Below are positions 35,887 to 44,550 of a DNA stretch of 64,000 nucleotides, piece after piece. A model generated the notes under the pieces. That model did no database searches and was not told the DNA's origin. It worked only from the letters and a program-made list of their open reading frames with translations. Source of the stretch: Nostocales cyanobacterium HT-58-2 (GTDB lineage Bacteria > Cyanobacteriota > Cyanobacteriia > Cyanobacteriales > Nostocaceae); assembly GCA_002163975.1 (NCBI GenBank), contig CP019636.1, positions 2,145,001-2,209,000 of the forward strand, written 5' to 3'. A program made the translations under genes and the position numbers. The stretch's first letter is position 1. Every line of letters begins with the position of its first letter.

Positions 35887-36936
35887 ATGCAAATTTTCGT
35901 TCCTGGGCGTCTTTGTCTATTTGGCGAACATAGCGATTGGGCTGGGGGATACCGTCGTCTCAATCCTGATCTGGAAATGGGCTACACGCTGCTTGTGGGT
36001 ACCAATCAGGGACTATATGCTGAGGTAAAGCATCATCCAAACCAGCTTGTTCTTCACTCCATCCTCAGTTATGGAACCCGTGAAACTCTGACCTTGCCCA
36101 TGGAAAAAGAAGCTTTACTATCAGAAGCTAAAAAGGGCGGTTTTTTCAGTTATGCGGCTGGAGTCGCTTACCAATTTCTTGCTCACTTTGATATATCTGG
36201 GCTGGAAATTAATAATTACCTAACAGATTTACCAATTCAGAAAGGGCTATCATCTAGTGCTGCGATTTGCGTGCTGGTAGCCCGATCATTTAACCAAGTG
36301 TACGACTTAAAAATGACTCTCCAGAAGGAAATGGAGTTGGCATATCTGGGGGAGATAACCACACCTTCCCAATGTGGGCGGATGGATCAAGCTTGTGCCT
36401 ATGGAAATCGTCCCATTGCTATGATATTTGATGGTCCTCACTCTCAAATCACAGAGTTAAAGGTATCGAAGGATTTGTTCTTTGTGATTGTGGATCTCGG
36501 TGCTACAAAAAATACTCAAACAATCCTTAACAAACTCAATGAGTGTTATCCCTTCGCTACTAACAAAGTGCAAGCAAATGTTCAGAAATACCTCGGTTGT
36601 ATCAGCTATCAAATAACCCAAGCAGCGGTTGATGCTTTGCAAAAAGGTGATGCTGAACAAATTGGTCTTCTTATGAAACAAGCGCAGGCAGAATTTGACA
36701 AACATTTGATACCCGCCTGTCCTGAAGAGTTAACTGCACCTTTACTACATCAACTTTTGGAGTATGAACCCATCCAATCTTATAGTTTAGGTGGCAAGGG
36801 TGTAGGTTCACAAGGAGATGGCACTGCCCAGTTTATTGTTAAAGATGAAGAGAGCCAACAAACATTGATCGAAATTATTGAGCATTATTTTCCACAAATG
36901 CAATGTTTAAAACTGACAATTTATGCAACAAAATAA
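35887..36936 (+). CDS. GHMP-family sugar kinase (galactokinase/glucuronokinase-like)
   Basis: A 349-residue protein with PGRLCLFGEHSDWAGG at the N-terminus, resembling the substrate loop of galactokinase and L-fucose/arabinose kinases. The ATP-binding GHMP motif GLSSSAAICVLVARSF lies at about residue 120. A C-terminal glycine loop reads SLGGKGVGSQGDGTAQF. It should phosphorylate the anomeric hydroxyl of a free sugar. The downstream uridylyltransferase-like gene overlaps it by 14 bp, implying a coupled two-step route from free sugar to nucleotide sugar. The sugar is not identifiable; uronic acid or galactose are candidates. Confidence 0.85.
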   Translation: MQIFVPGRLCLFGEHSDWAGGYRRLNPDLEMGYTLLVGTNQGLYAEVKHHPNQLVLHSILSYGTRETLTLPMEKEALLSEAKKGGFFSYAAGVAYQFLAHFDISGLEINNYLTDLPIQKGLSSSAAICVLVARSFNQVYDLKMTLQKEMELAYLGEITTPSQCGRMDQACAYGNRPIAMIFDGPHSQITELKVSKDLFFVIVDLGATKNTQTILNKLNECYPFATNKVQANVQKYLGCISYQITQAAVDALQKGDAEQIGLLMKQAQAEFDKHLIPACPEELTAPLLHQLLEYEPIQSYSLGGKGVGSQGDGTAQFIVKDEESQQTLIEIIEHYFPQMQCLKLTIYATK

Positions 36937-37807
36937 GGTAAAAAAAGCTGTTATTCCAGCTGCTGGCTTCGGAACTCGATTGTTTCCGGCCACTAAAGTT
37001 GTTAAGAAAGAACTGTTTCCAATTATTGATAAAGATGGCAGAGCAAAACCTGTCATTCTGGCAATTGTTGAAGAAGCGATAAGTGCCGGAATCGAAGAAG
37101 TTGGGATTGTGGTGCAATCATCAGATAAAGAAATTTTTGCAGATTTTTTTAAAAATCCACCAAACAAAGAACTTTTCAACAAACTTTCTCCTCAAAATCA
37201 AGAATACAGCAAATATCTTCAAGAATTAGGTTGCAGAATCACTATTTTGACGCAGGATGAACAAGAAGGCTACGGTCATGCTGTTTTCTGTGCCAAGGAA
37301 TGGGTGAAAGATGAGCCATTTTTGCTCATGCTAGGTGACCACGTTTACTCATCAGAAATTGAAAAATCCTGTGCGAGTCAAGTTATAGATGTTTACGAAC
37401 AAGTCAATCAAAGTGTTGTTGGATTGACAGTCATGCCAGCAAATATCATCCATAAAGCTGGCTGTGTTACAGGAATTTGGCACTCCTTGAACTCACTTCT
37501 TTCACTGACGCAAGTTTATGAGAAACCCACAATAGAGTACGCCCGCCAATATTTGCGTGTAGAGGGAATGGTAAATGATGAGTTTCTCTGTATCTTTGGG
37601 TTATATGTGCTGACACCGAAAATATTTGACTTTTTGGAGGAACATATTAAGCAAAATTTTCGGGAACGGGGAGAATTTCAGTTAACATCTTGTCTTGATA
37701 GATTGCTTCAAGAACAAGGAATGACAGGATATGTTGTGAAAGGAAAGTGTTTTGACACAGGATTACCAGATGCGTATTGGCAAACAATGATTGATTTTAG
37801 AATTTAG
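36923..37807 (+). CDS. UTP-glucose-1-phosphate uridylyltransferase-like nucleotidyltransferase
   Basis: A 294-residue GalU-like enzyme. The N-terminus has the nucleotide-binding signature IPAAGFGTRLFPATKVVKKE, followed by the Lys-containing DGRAKPVILAIVEEAI. Later motifs are GYGHAVFCAKEW and MLGDHVY with the metal aspartate. GalU-type enzymes join UTP and a sugar 1-phosphate to UDP-sugar. The start codon lies inside the kinase gene, so translation is coupled. Standard GalU for UDP-glucose is probably encoded elsewhere; this paralogue likely serves the kinase product. Confidence 0.9.
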   Translation: MQQNKVKKAVIPAAGFGTRLFPATKVVKKELFPIIDKDGRAKPVILAIVEEAISAGIEEVGIVVQSSDKEIFADFFKNPPNKELFNKLSPQNQEYSKYLQELGCRITILTQDEQEGYGHAVFCAKEWVKDEPFLLMLGDHVYSSEIEKSCASQVIDVYEQVNQSVVGLTVMPANIIHKAGCVTGIWHSLNSLLSLTQVYEKPTIEYARQYLRVEGMVNDEFLCIFGLYVLTPKIFDFLEEHIKQNFRERGEFQLTSCLDRLLQEQGMTGYVVKGKCFDTGLPDAYWQTMIDFRI

Positions 37808-37928
37808 ATGTTTGTTGTTGACAATCAACCTGCTTTAATCTGACTTGGAGCGACTAACATATTACTCATGGATATTAACAACATAAGGAACCAAAAAGGA
37901 AAGTCAGAGAAAAAAGGAACCTAGAAAT

Positions 37929-38939
37929 TTATTCCTTATGGCTGAATGCTTGTGCCGCAAGCAATGCTAACGCCGCCGTACCAGCGATCACACCCCACTT
38001 GAGGAAAGGATTTTTATCTAGCCAGTCAGAAACGCTAGGTATAACTAACTTGCTAAAGTCTCCCTCAACTGTGTCGTGTTCAGGAACAGGTTGATAAAAG
38101 TTGTTAGGTGCATCTTCAGACTTTGGCTCAGAAGTACGTTGCAAGTTGAAGCCGATGCGCAGTAACAGTGAATCTACTAATGATGGTGAGAGCCATTGTA
38201 GCAAATCTAGTACCTTAGCTGCATCCCCAACTAAGAAATCACGAGTTGGATGTTCGGCTGCGTAAACGATGGCATCAGCAACAAGCTTAGGATCGTAGTA
38301 AGGTGGTATCCCTGATGGTTTAACACCTAACTTGGTGCGAGCATTGTTCCAGAAGGGTGTGTTGATGACCGCTGGCTTCACACTCGTTACACTGATGGGG
38401 ATTTGCTCGTGTTGCAACTCCACGCGCAAGGCTTCGACAAAGCCTTCTATGCCATGCTTAGCTGCGGAGTACGCACTCTGGTATGGAAATGATCGCCTGC
38501 CCTCAATCGAAGAAATATGGATCAGTGCTCCCCGCCCCTCACGCTTAAGATGGGGTAACGCCGCCATTGCACCATAGACTTGTCCCATGAGGTTAACGTC
38601 AATGATGCGCTTAAACTCCTCAGGTGTAACATCCTCAAAAAGCGCGAACAGAGAAATAGCGGGAAGATGTACCCATGTATCAATTCGCCCATAGACCTCT
38701 ACAGTTTTGTCTGCGATCGCCTTAACTTGCTCAAAGACTTCCACATCGGCGACAAAATAAGTAGCCTCTCTACCAAAGCCTCGAATTTCCTCGACTAAAG
38801 ACTTTAGCTTTGACTCATCGCGAGCAGAGACAACTACCTTTGCCCCGCGTCTAGCAAACTGGAAGGCTGTCTCACGTCCGATGCCGCTGGAAGCTCCAAC
38901 GACCGCAACGACCTGCTGATTGATTGACTTGAGTTGCAT
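37929..38939 (-). CDS. SDR-family oxidoreductase with C-terminal membrane segment
   Basis: A 336-residue short-chain dehydrogenase. The dinucleotide loop is VVGASSGIGRETA, the catalytic Ser lies in ALIHISSIEG, and Tyr-x3-Lys in YQSAYSAAKHG. The core ends at about residue 250. An extra 80 residues finish with one hydrophobic helix (WGVIAGTAALALLAAQAFSH), suggesting a membrane-tethered enzyme. The substrate is unknown. Family members of this extended type are common in Nostocales. Confidence 0.9.
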   Translation of the reverse strand: MQLKSINQQVVAVVGASSGIGRETAFQFARRGAKVVVSARDESKLKSLVEEIRGFGREATYFVADVEVFEQVKAIADKTVEVYGRIDTWVHLPAISLFALFEDVTPEEFKRIIDVNLMGQVYGAMAALPHLKREGRGALIHISSIEGRRSFPYQSAYSAAKHGIEGFVEALRVELQHEQIPISVTSVKPAVINTPFWNNARTKLGVKPSGIPPYYDPKLVADAIVYAAEHPTRDFLVGDAAKVLDLLQWLSPSLVDSLLLRIGFNLQRTSEPKSEDAPNNFYQPVPEHDTVEGDFSKLVIPSVSDWLDKNPFLKWGVIAGTAALALLAAQAFSHKE

Positions 38940-39015
38940 AGGTGCTACTCCTTAAAAGGGATTGCGTATTAGGTACTAGGTATTGAAAAAACTCTTTCCC
39001 AGTCCTAGTTTCTAG

Positions 39016-39894
39016 TCAAAGGTGACAAGCAAGAAACTCATTCAACGTGTAGGCAAACAATTCGGGACGCTCGACTTGGGGTAAGTGACCGCTACTGGGT
39101 ATGAAAGCCAGGTGTCCTTGCTTTAGATGCTTGACTGCCTCTTGAGCTTGGTAATTTGGCACAACCAAGTCATTCGTACCCCATAAAATCAGAGTCGGCA
39201 TCTGTACCTGGGGTAGAGATTCGAGTACCACCCGGCGTTGTCCTAATGGAGATACTTGGGAACGCAGTATAGATAAATTTGCTTCCAGGAAGCCAGGAAG
39301 AAGCGCCATTTGTTCCTGTTCTGCCAGCCATCCATCAGGAATTTGGGAGGGATGAGCAAAAAGCAAGACCGCTCGTGACCAAGCCCTTTGCCTTGCACCC
39401 AAAGGTGTTTTACTCCAGGCGATCGCAAACTCCCCGTACCCAGGCAAAGTCAAACTTGACAGGACTGGGTTGACAAATCGACCAAATGCCATACTGTCTA
39501 CGAGTACTAGTGCTGCTACTTTTTCGGGATTTGACAGCGCAAAGCGTAGGCAAATCAAACCACCTAAGGAGTTGCCCACCAGCGCGACTCGTTGGACTTT
39601 TAGAGTATTGAGAAAATCGACCAAGAACTGTGTCAGAAATTCAAGCGAATAATTGCAGTTAGGTTTAGCACTATCGCCGCAACCTGGTAAGTCTGGGGCT
39701 ATAACACGATGCCTAGTTCCCAGGATAGGTAACACCCAAGACCAATCAACAGCACTATCACCAACTCCATGTAGCAGCACCAACGGTGGGTCAATATCAC
39801 CCGCGCTCAAGTAGCGAATATTGAGTTTACCTACATCTATTTGCTGCTCTTCAAATCCTATGTCCACAATGACTCCAACTATAGCGAATAGCAA
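39016..39894 (-). CDS. Alpha/beta hydrolase
   Basis: A 292-residue hydrolase with oxyanion motif LLHGVGDSAVDWSW, nucleophile elbow VGNSLGG (Ser at about 118), an Asp in LWGTNDLVVP and the catalytic His in PSSGHLPQVERP. The start at 39894 gives a hydrophobic 11-residue lead-in; an internal start is possible. It sits in the position where cydB would be expected downstream of cydA, but is unrelated to it. The substrate is unknown, an ester or a C-C bond hydrolase. Confidence 0.88.
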   Translation of the reverse strand: MLFAIVGVIVDIGFEEQQIDVGKLNIRYLSAGDIDPPLVLLHGVGDSAVDWSWVLPILGTRHRVIAPDLPGCGDSAKPNCNYSLEFLTQFLVDFLNTLKVQRVALVGNSLGGLICLRFALSNPEKVAALVLVDSMAFGRFVNPVLSSLTLPGYGEFAIAWSKTPLGARQRAWSRAVLLFAHPSQIPDGWLAEQEQMALLPGFLEANLSILRSQVSPLGQRRVVLESLPQVQMPTLILWGTNDLVVPNYQAQEAVKHLKQGHLAFIPSSGHLPQVERPELFAYTLNEFLACHL

Positions 39895-40084
39895 TAACGC
39901 TGTTAATTGCGCTCATTATTCCCGACGAATACACCATATCTACCGCATACCTATTTAGCCAACTAACATAGGTTGTGTTTTTTCAGCAGATAATAAAGTT
40001 GCCGCCAAGACTTTCTCTGTTGAGAACAAAATAGTTTAGTGTAAAATTGGGCAATTCTTTTGTTCCCAATCCCTAATGTCTTTC

Positions 40085-41530
40085 CTATTGTTTGGCTTCT
40101 ACGGGACGTTCGTCGGGAACAAACTCTCCAGGAGTTGTTTCAATGGCTGGTCTGGTAATTTCAGCTCGAGGTACGGGCAAGTCGAAATTCGGACCTCTAC
40201 GAATAATGCGACTACCAAAATAAAGGTATGCAATTAGCAACAAGATGTAAGTCACTGTAAAAGCTGTGAGGGATGTCAGAACATGACTAGCAGGAACATC
40301 AGAGGCAGAATCTACAGTGCGAATTTCTCGATAGAGTGTCCATGGCTGTCGCCCAACGCAACGCACTATCCAACCCGTATCAATCGCAATGAATCCCAAA
40401 GGAGCCGCAAACATCCAGGCACGCATCAGCCAACGCTGCTGACTCATCTTCTCTTGCGAAAGCCTGCCCAGTAGCCAGTAGAAAATAGTAATGAACACTA
40501 ATCCAGCCAAGAAAAAACCAATAGCAACCATCGTGCGGAAAGAATAGTAAATGACACCAACAAGGCGTGGACGGTCTTCTGGTTTCCACTCCTTCAAACC
40601 CAGTACTGGCTCAGATAACTTTTGTTTAAGCTCCAAAATATATCCCAGTGCATTGGGAATAGCAATTTCCCAATCGTTTCTCTCTGCTTTATTGTTTGGT
40701 AACGCCAGCAGGCTCCAATCGCCAGACTCTCCCCTCGGAATTGTATTCCACTGTGCTTCCATTGCCGCTAGTTTTTCAGGTTGATAGCGATAGACTTGTT
40801 CAGCATTCAAATGCCCTACATAAATTTGTAAGGGAGCAACTATGATCGCCGCAGCTACAGCAATCTTGAAGGACTTGGAAAAGAAGTCAGGATGGCGATT
40901 CCTGAGAATATACCAAGCACTAATCCCCCCTACAACAAACAAGGACGTTTGTAGCGTTGCTAGGAACATATGGAGAACGCTGTTCGGCATAAATGGGTTG
41001 AGGATTGCCTGGAAGTAATCGTGAACCACAAACTTACCATTGACCATTTCTCCGCCTGTTGGTGTTTGCATCCAGGAACTCGCTGTCAAAATCCAAACCG
41101 TGGATAGGTTTGCGCCAATTGCCACCAGAATTGTCGAGAGATAGTGAATTACCGGATTGACACGTTCCCAACCAAAGAGCATGATGCCCAGAAACGCAGC
41201 TTCTAGCATAAATGCCCAAGATGCTTCAAACCCAATAACACTACCAAAAAAGTTGCCAACCGCTTCCGAAAATCGTGCCCAGTTGGTACCAAACTGAAAT
41301 TCCATTGGAATGCCGGTTGCGACACCAACGCCGAAGTTAAGAGCATATAATTTAGCCCAAAAGCGAGCATGGTAGTAATAGTCAGGATTGCGGGTTTTCA
41401 ACCACAGTCCTTCAATAATGACTAAATAAATTCCCACGCCTGTTGTTAGTGTGGGCCAAAGCATATGGATGCAAGCAGTCAGTGCAAACTGCATCCGCGA
41501 CAGTACGACTGTATCCGAGAGAAATTCCAT
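40085..41530 (-). CDS. cydA: Cytochrome bd quinol oxidase subunit I, without adjacent subunit II
   Basis: A 481-residue, nine-helix membrane protein of the CydA family. It has the N-terminal heme-ligand region RMQFALTACIHMLWPTLTTG and the quinol-site region with GRQPWTLYREIRT at about residue 390. The Q-loop is short, as in the cyanide-insensitive oxidase group. It oxidises plastoquinol and reduces oxygen to water in respiratory electron transport. CydB is required for function and usually follows in one operon. Here an alpha/beta hydrolase follows 191 bp downstream, so cydB must lie elsewhere or is missing. Confidence 0.93.
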   Translation of the reverse strand: MEFLSDTVVLSRMQFALTACIHMLWPTLTTGVGIYLVIIEGLWLKTRNPDYYYHARFWAKLYALNFGVGVATGIPMEFQFGTNWARFSEAVGNFFGSVIGFEASWAFMLEAAFLGIMLFGWERVNPVIHYLSTILVAIGANLSTVWILTASSWMQTPTGGEMVNGKFVVHDYFQAILNPFMPNSVLHMFLATLQTSLFVVGGISAWYILRNRHPDFFSKSFKIAVAAAIIVAPLQIYVGHLNAEQVYRYQPEKLAAMEAQWNTIPRGESGDWSLLALPNNKAERNDWEIAIPNALGYILELKQKLSEPVLGLKEWKPEDRPRLVGVIYYSFRTMVAIGFFLAGLVFITIFYWLLGRLSQEKMSQQRWLMRAWMFAAPLGFIAIDTGWIVRCVGRQPWTLYREIRTVDSASDVPASHVLTSLTAFTVTYILLLIAYLYFGSRIIRRGPNFDLPVPRAEITRPAIETTPGEFVPDERPVEAKQ

Positions 41531-41793
41531 AATGGCATCTCTTGATTGAGCCAGAGAGTATCAATCTTTCTCAATATGAGTAAGCGGAAGTGATCGCATC
41601 TTCATCTATCCTCAGACTAATAGTCAAAAAGTTTTAACTATACGGAGTGACAAGCTACGCACTCGCGTTCGGCGATGGTCTGTATGACCCACTTGGCGAT
41701 CGCCTTCTCACTATCAGCCATTAGATATACATCTCTAGGTTGAAATTTTACGTATTAGTAATACAATCTTGATGTCCTCATATCCGGCAGTTT
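41531..41793. promoter_or_regulatory. Divergent promoter region cydA / phosphodiesterase
   Basis: A 263-bp spacer between divergent genes. It holds a HIP1-like GCGATCGCC at about 41697 and no other structured motif I can support. Confidence 0.3.
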
Positions 41794-43638
41794 ATGCGTT
41801 TTTTTACACATAGTCGCCATTGGGTATTCCTAACGCTTTGTGTGATTGCAGTTATTGCAGCGTGTACGGCATTTCCTGGAAAACGCACTCAGCAAGCAAC
41901 ACAGCACAATATGGTTATTTTTGTTGCCGATGGGCTGCGTCCAACTTCAATAAATGCTACCGATACCCCAACGATGAACGAAATTCGGGAAGGGGGCGTA
42001 AAATTTACCAATAGTCACTCTTTGTTTCCTACTTTTACCACCGCTAACGCTTCAGCGATCGCCACCGGGCACTATCTGGGTGATACGGGTGACTTTAGCA
42101 ATACTATCCAAGTCAACGCTCCGGTCAAAAGTGCGAAAAATAGTCTTGTTCCCTTCCTAGAAAATAATGCTGTTCTCCAAGAAGTTAACAAACAGTTTGG
42201 CGCTAACTACCTCAATGAACAAACTCTGCTAGAAGCTTCCAGAAAAGCAGGTTTCAGCACTGCGGCTGTGGGCAAAATTGGACCTGTTTTGATTCAAGAT
42301 GTTACTTTGCAAAAGGGCGAACCAACCATCATTTTTGATGACGCTACCGGCACACCTACGGGAATTTCTCTCACTCCTGAAGTGAGTGAACTGCTTGCCA
42401 AAAATTCATTGCCAACAGCAACACCTTCACGAGGTAGCAACGGCAAACCTGGCGACAGCAAAACTCCAGGTACCAAAGTTGCAAATACAGTTCAGCAGCA
42501 ATATTTTGCTGATGTGACAACTAAGGTTATTCTGCCACTCTTCAAGCAGCGGCAAAAACCTTTTGTGTTAGTCTATTGGTCTCGCGACCCAGATGGTACA
42601 CAACATCATCACGGCGATAGCCTTAACCAACTTGTTCCTGGCATTAATGGTCCTACAGTGCAGGCTGCCCGCCAGAATGTTGACAAGAACTTAGCTCAAA
42701 TTCGTACTGCATTGAAAGATTTGGGCTTAGACAAAAGCACAAATATATTCTTAACTGCTGACCATGGCTTTTCAACTATTAGTAAGGAAAGTAAAACCAG
42801 TTATTCGGCAACGTTATCTTACCCGGATGTGCCAAAAGGTTTTGTTTCACCTGGGTTTGTGGCGATCGACCTTGCCCATGAGTTGAAGCTTTCTCTGTTT
42901 GACCCAGATAATAAAAATGCTCTCATAGATCCCAATAAGGGTCAGTTTTCTAAAAACAGTCTTATTGGTAAAGACTCCAAAAAACCAGATGTCATTGTTG
43001 CCGGCAATGGCGGTTCGGATTTGTTGTATCTGCCTAATGAGACAAACAAAAAAGCGACTGCTAAAAAGATTGTAGACATACTACTAAAACAGGACTATGT
43101 CAGCGGCATATTTGTAGATGATTCTTTAGGAAAAATTCCTGGGACCTTATCTTTGGAGGCGATCGCTCTTCGAGGCGCAGCACGGACTCCCAAGCCATCC
43201 ATTTTGGTGAACTTTCGTTCCTTTGATACAGGTTGTGGCAATTCTACCGCCTGTGGTGTAGAAGTCGCGGATACAGCCTTGCAGCAGGGACAAGGAATGC
43301 ACGGTAGCTTCAGTCGTGCTGATACTTACAATACGATGGCAGCAATTGGACCTGATTTTAAACAAGGCTATGAAGACAAATCTCCAGTGAGTAACGCAGA
43401 TGTGCCACTAACCGTGGCAAAGATACTGAATTTGAAGTTGTCCACTCAGGGAAAGCTGGTTGGTCGGGTGTTAAGTGAAGCGCTGGTTGGTGGACCTGAA
43501 AGTGTTCAGTATAAGTCTTTTATTTTGAAATCTCCATCTGCTGCTAATGGTTTGCAGACCATCCTCAAGTATCAAACAGTTGGAAAAACACGCTACTTTG
43601 ATGTTGCTGGGTTTCCAGGGCGTACGCTTGGATTGTGA
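41794..43638 (+). CDS. Alkaline-phosphatase-superfamily lipoprotein (phosphodiesterase/nucleotide pyrophosphatase-like)
   Basis: A 614-residue exported protein. The N-terminus has a hydrophobic segment and a lipobox (IAVIAACTAF), so it is probably a lipoprotein. The metal-binding motifs are FVADGLRPTSI (Asp) and TFTTANASAIATGHY with the nucleophile Thr. Later come VYWSRDPDGTQHHHGD and TADHGFSTI (Asp-His), then a late His in GMHGSFSRADTYN. The family includes nucleotide pyrophosphatases and phosphodiesterases that release phosphate or nucleotides outside the cell. The substrate is not determinable. Confidence 0.88.
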   Translation: MRFFTHSRHWVFLTLCVIAVIAACTAFPGKRTQQATQHNMVIFVADGLRPTSINATDTPTMNEIREGGVKFTNSHSLFPTFTTANASAIATGHYLGDTGDFSNTIQVNAPVKSAKNSLVPFLENNAVLQEVNKQFGANYLNEQTLLEASRKAGFSTAAVGKIGPVLIQDVTLQKGEPTIIFDDATGTPTGISLTPEVSELLAKNSLPTATPSRGSNGKPGDSKTPGTKVANTVQQQYFADVTTKVILPLFKQRQKPFVLVYWSRDPDGTQHHHGDSLNQLVPGINGPTVQAARQNVDKNLAQIRTALKDLGLDKSTNIFLTADHGFSTISKESKTSYSATLSYPDVPKGFVSPGFVAIDLAHELKLSLFDPDNKNALIDPNKGQFSKNSLIGKDSKKPDVIVAGNGGSDLLYLPNETNKKATAKKIVDILLKQDYVSGIFVDDSLGKIPGTLSLEAIALRGAARTPKPSILVNFRSFDTGCGNSTACGVEVADTALQQGQGMHGSFSRADTYNTMAAIGPDFKQGYEDKSPVSNADVPLTVAKILNLKLSTQGKLVGRVLSEALVGGPESVQYKSFILKSPSAANGLQTILKYQTVGKTRYFDVAGFPGRTLGL

Positions 43639-43688
43639 GCTAAAGACTTGCTCCCCTGCTATCTAGCAACGATTTTTGATTCATATTC

Positions 43689-43733
43689 TAGGGGTTTGTG
43701 TTTAGAATGAATTTGAAACATCGCAAGCCCCTA
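43689..43733. terminator. Possible convergent terminator hairpin
   Basis: TAGGGGTTTG (43689-43698) pairs, with one G-U, to CAAGCCCCTA (43724-43733). It overlaps the stop region of the convergent small gene and lacks a strong U-run. Confidence 0.4.
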
Positions 43734-43979
43734 ACTTTCAGTGTTTGAATCAATCCCCAGTTCTGAATAACTGTGGCTTAACTGTTCCCAAAGGTTGCTG
43801 ATTTGCTGGTAACAATCTTCTGCGGATAATTTTCCAAGAGTCTGTAAGTTACAAATGTAGCTAACTCGTGTTGCAAACTCTTGTAAGTTAGCGTTGAATA
43901 CTAGATCCTGTGGTGTGAAAGGACCATGGTATCGTTGCATGGGATAGAGAAAGTCTTGTTTGTTTATTTGCTGTGTCAT
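43731..43979 (-). CDS. Small conserved cyanobacterial protein (82 residues)
   Basis: A soluble helical protein starting MTQQINKQDFLYPMQRYHGP with NLQEFATRVSYICNLQTLGK in the middle. The motif FTPQDLVFNANLQEFATRV resembles a short cyanobacterial domain of unknown function (DUF7219-like, from memory). No catalytic residues are seen. It is convergent with the phosphodiesterase gene. Confidence 0.7.
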   Translation of the reverse strand: MTQQINKQDFLYPMQRYHGPFTPQDLVFNANLQEFATRVSYICNLQTLGKLSAEDCYQQISNLWEQLSHSYSELGIDSNTES

Positions 43980-44157
43980 AATCTACCTCGTGTCAATCAA
44001 ATGTCTCTAATCTCTTTGTATACTTATATAACAATCAAAACAAATAGTATTTCTTTTTAAATTCATAAAGATAATTGATTCTAAATGTAACACTTAAGCA
44101 TGATGACTAACTGACAATAGTCTAGTTTCTAGAATATTGACAGCAGTTTTCTTGTGT

Positions 44158-44219
44158 GTGGGCATTGCCTACTCATATCTTAAATGTCCATTTATACGCT
44201 TTCATAGCAATGCCCATCC
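44158..44219. repeat. Second copy of the 63-bp MITE-like palindrome
   Basis: GTGGGCATTGCCTAC (44158) and AGCAATGCCCATCC (ending 44219) are the degenerate arms of the element seen perfect at 3259-3321. The centres also align (TTAAATG against TTCAAATATG, and CGCTTTCATAG against AGCTTTTATGG). Confidence 0.65.
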
Positions 44220-44550
44220 TGCTACAATTTGTGGTCAAATCATTTAAAAAGCATTGTAACTTAGCTCAGCAGCCCAAATTTTCTTTCATGCTTTGCTGTC
44301 ATTTTGACTTAATTCTGAGCAAAATAAAGGAATTTTTCACGACAGCCTTACCACTTTTTATAGTTAATCTTCAATAGACATACAACTCTATAGGTGCGTT
44401 GTCAAGTAGTTGCTGATAGGAAGAATAATAAGAAAAAGTAATCGTCACTTTTGGAGAAGTTTCCGGTTTTGGCTTGAACTTGTACCTATAGTTTTGTAGT
44501 TCGATTTGCAGCACTTGCTAACAAAGCAACCAAACTAAACAAGGAAGCAG
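44220..44550. other. Spacer upstream of the protease gene
   Basis: No convincing gene: a 73-codon frame at 44156-44377 runs through the repeat and has random composition. The protease start codon ATG 44551 has AAGGAAG-like sequence at 44541-44547. Confidence 0.4.
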
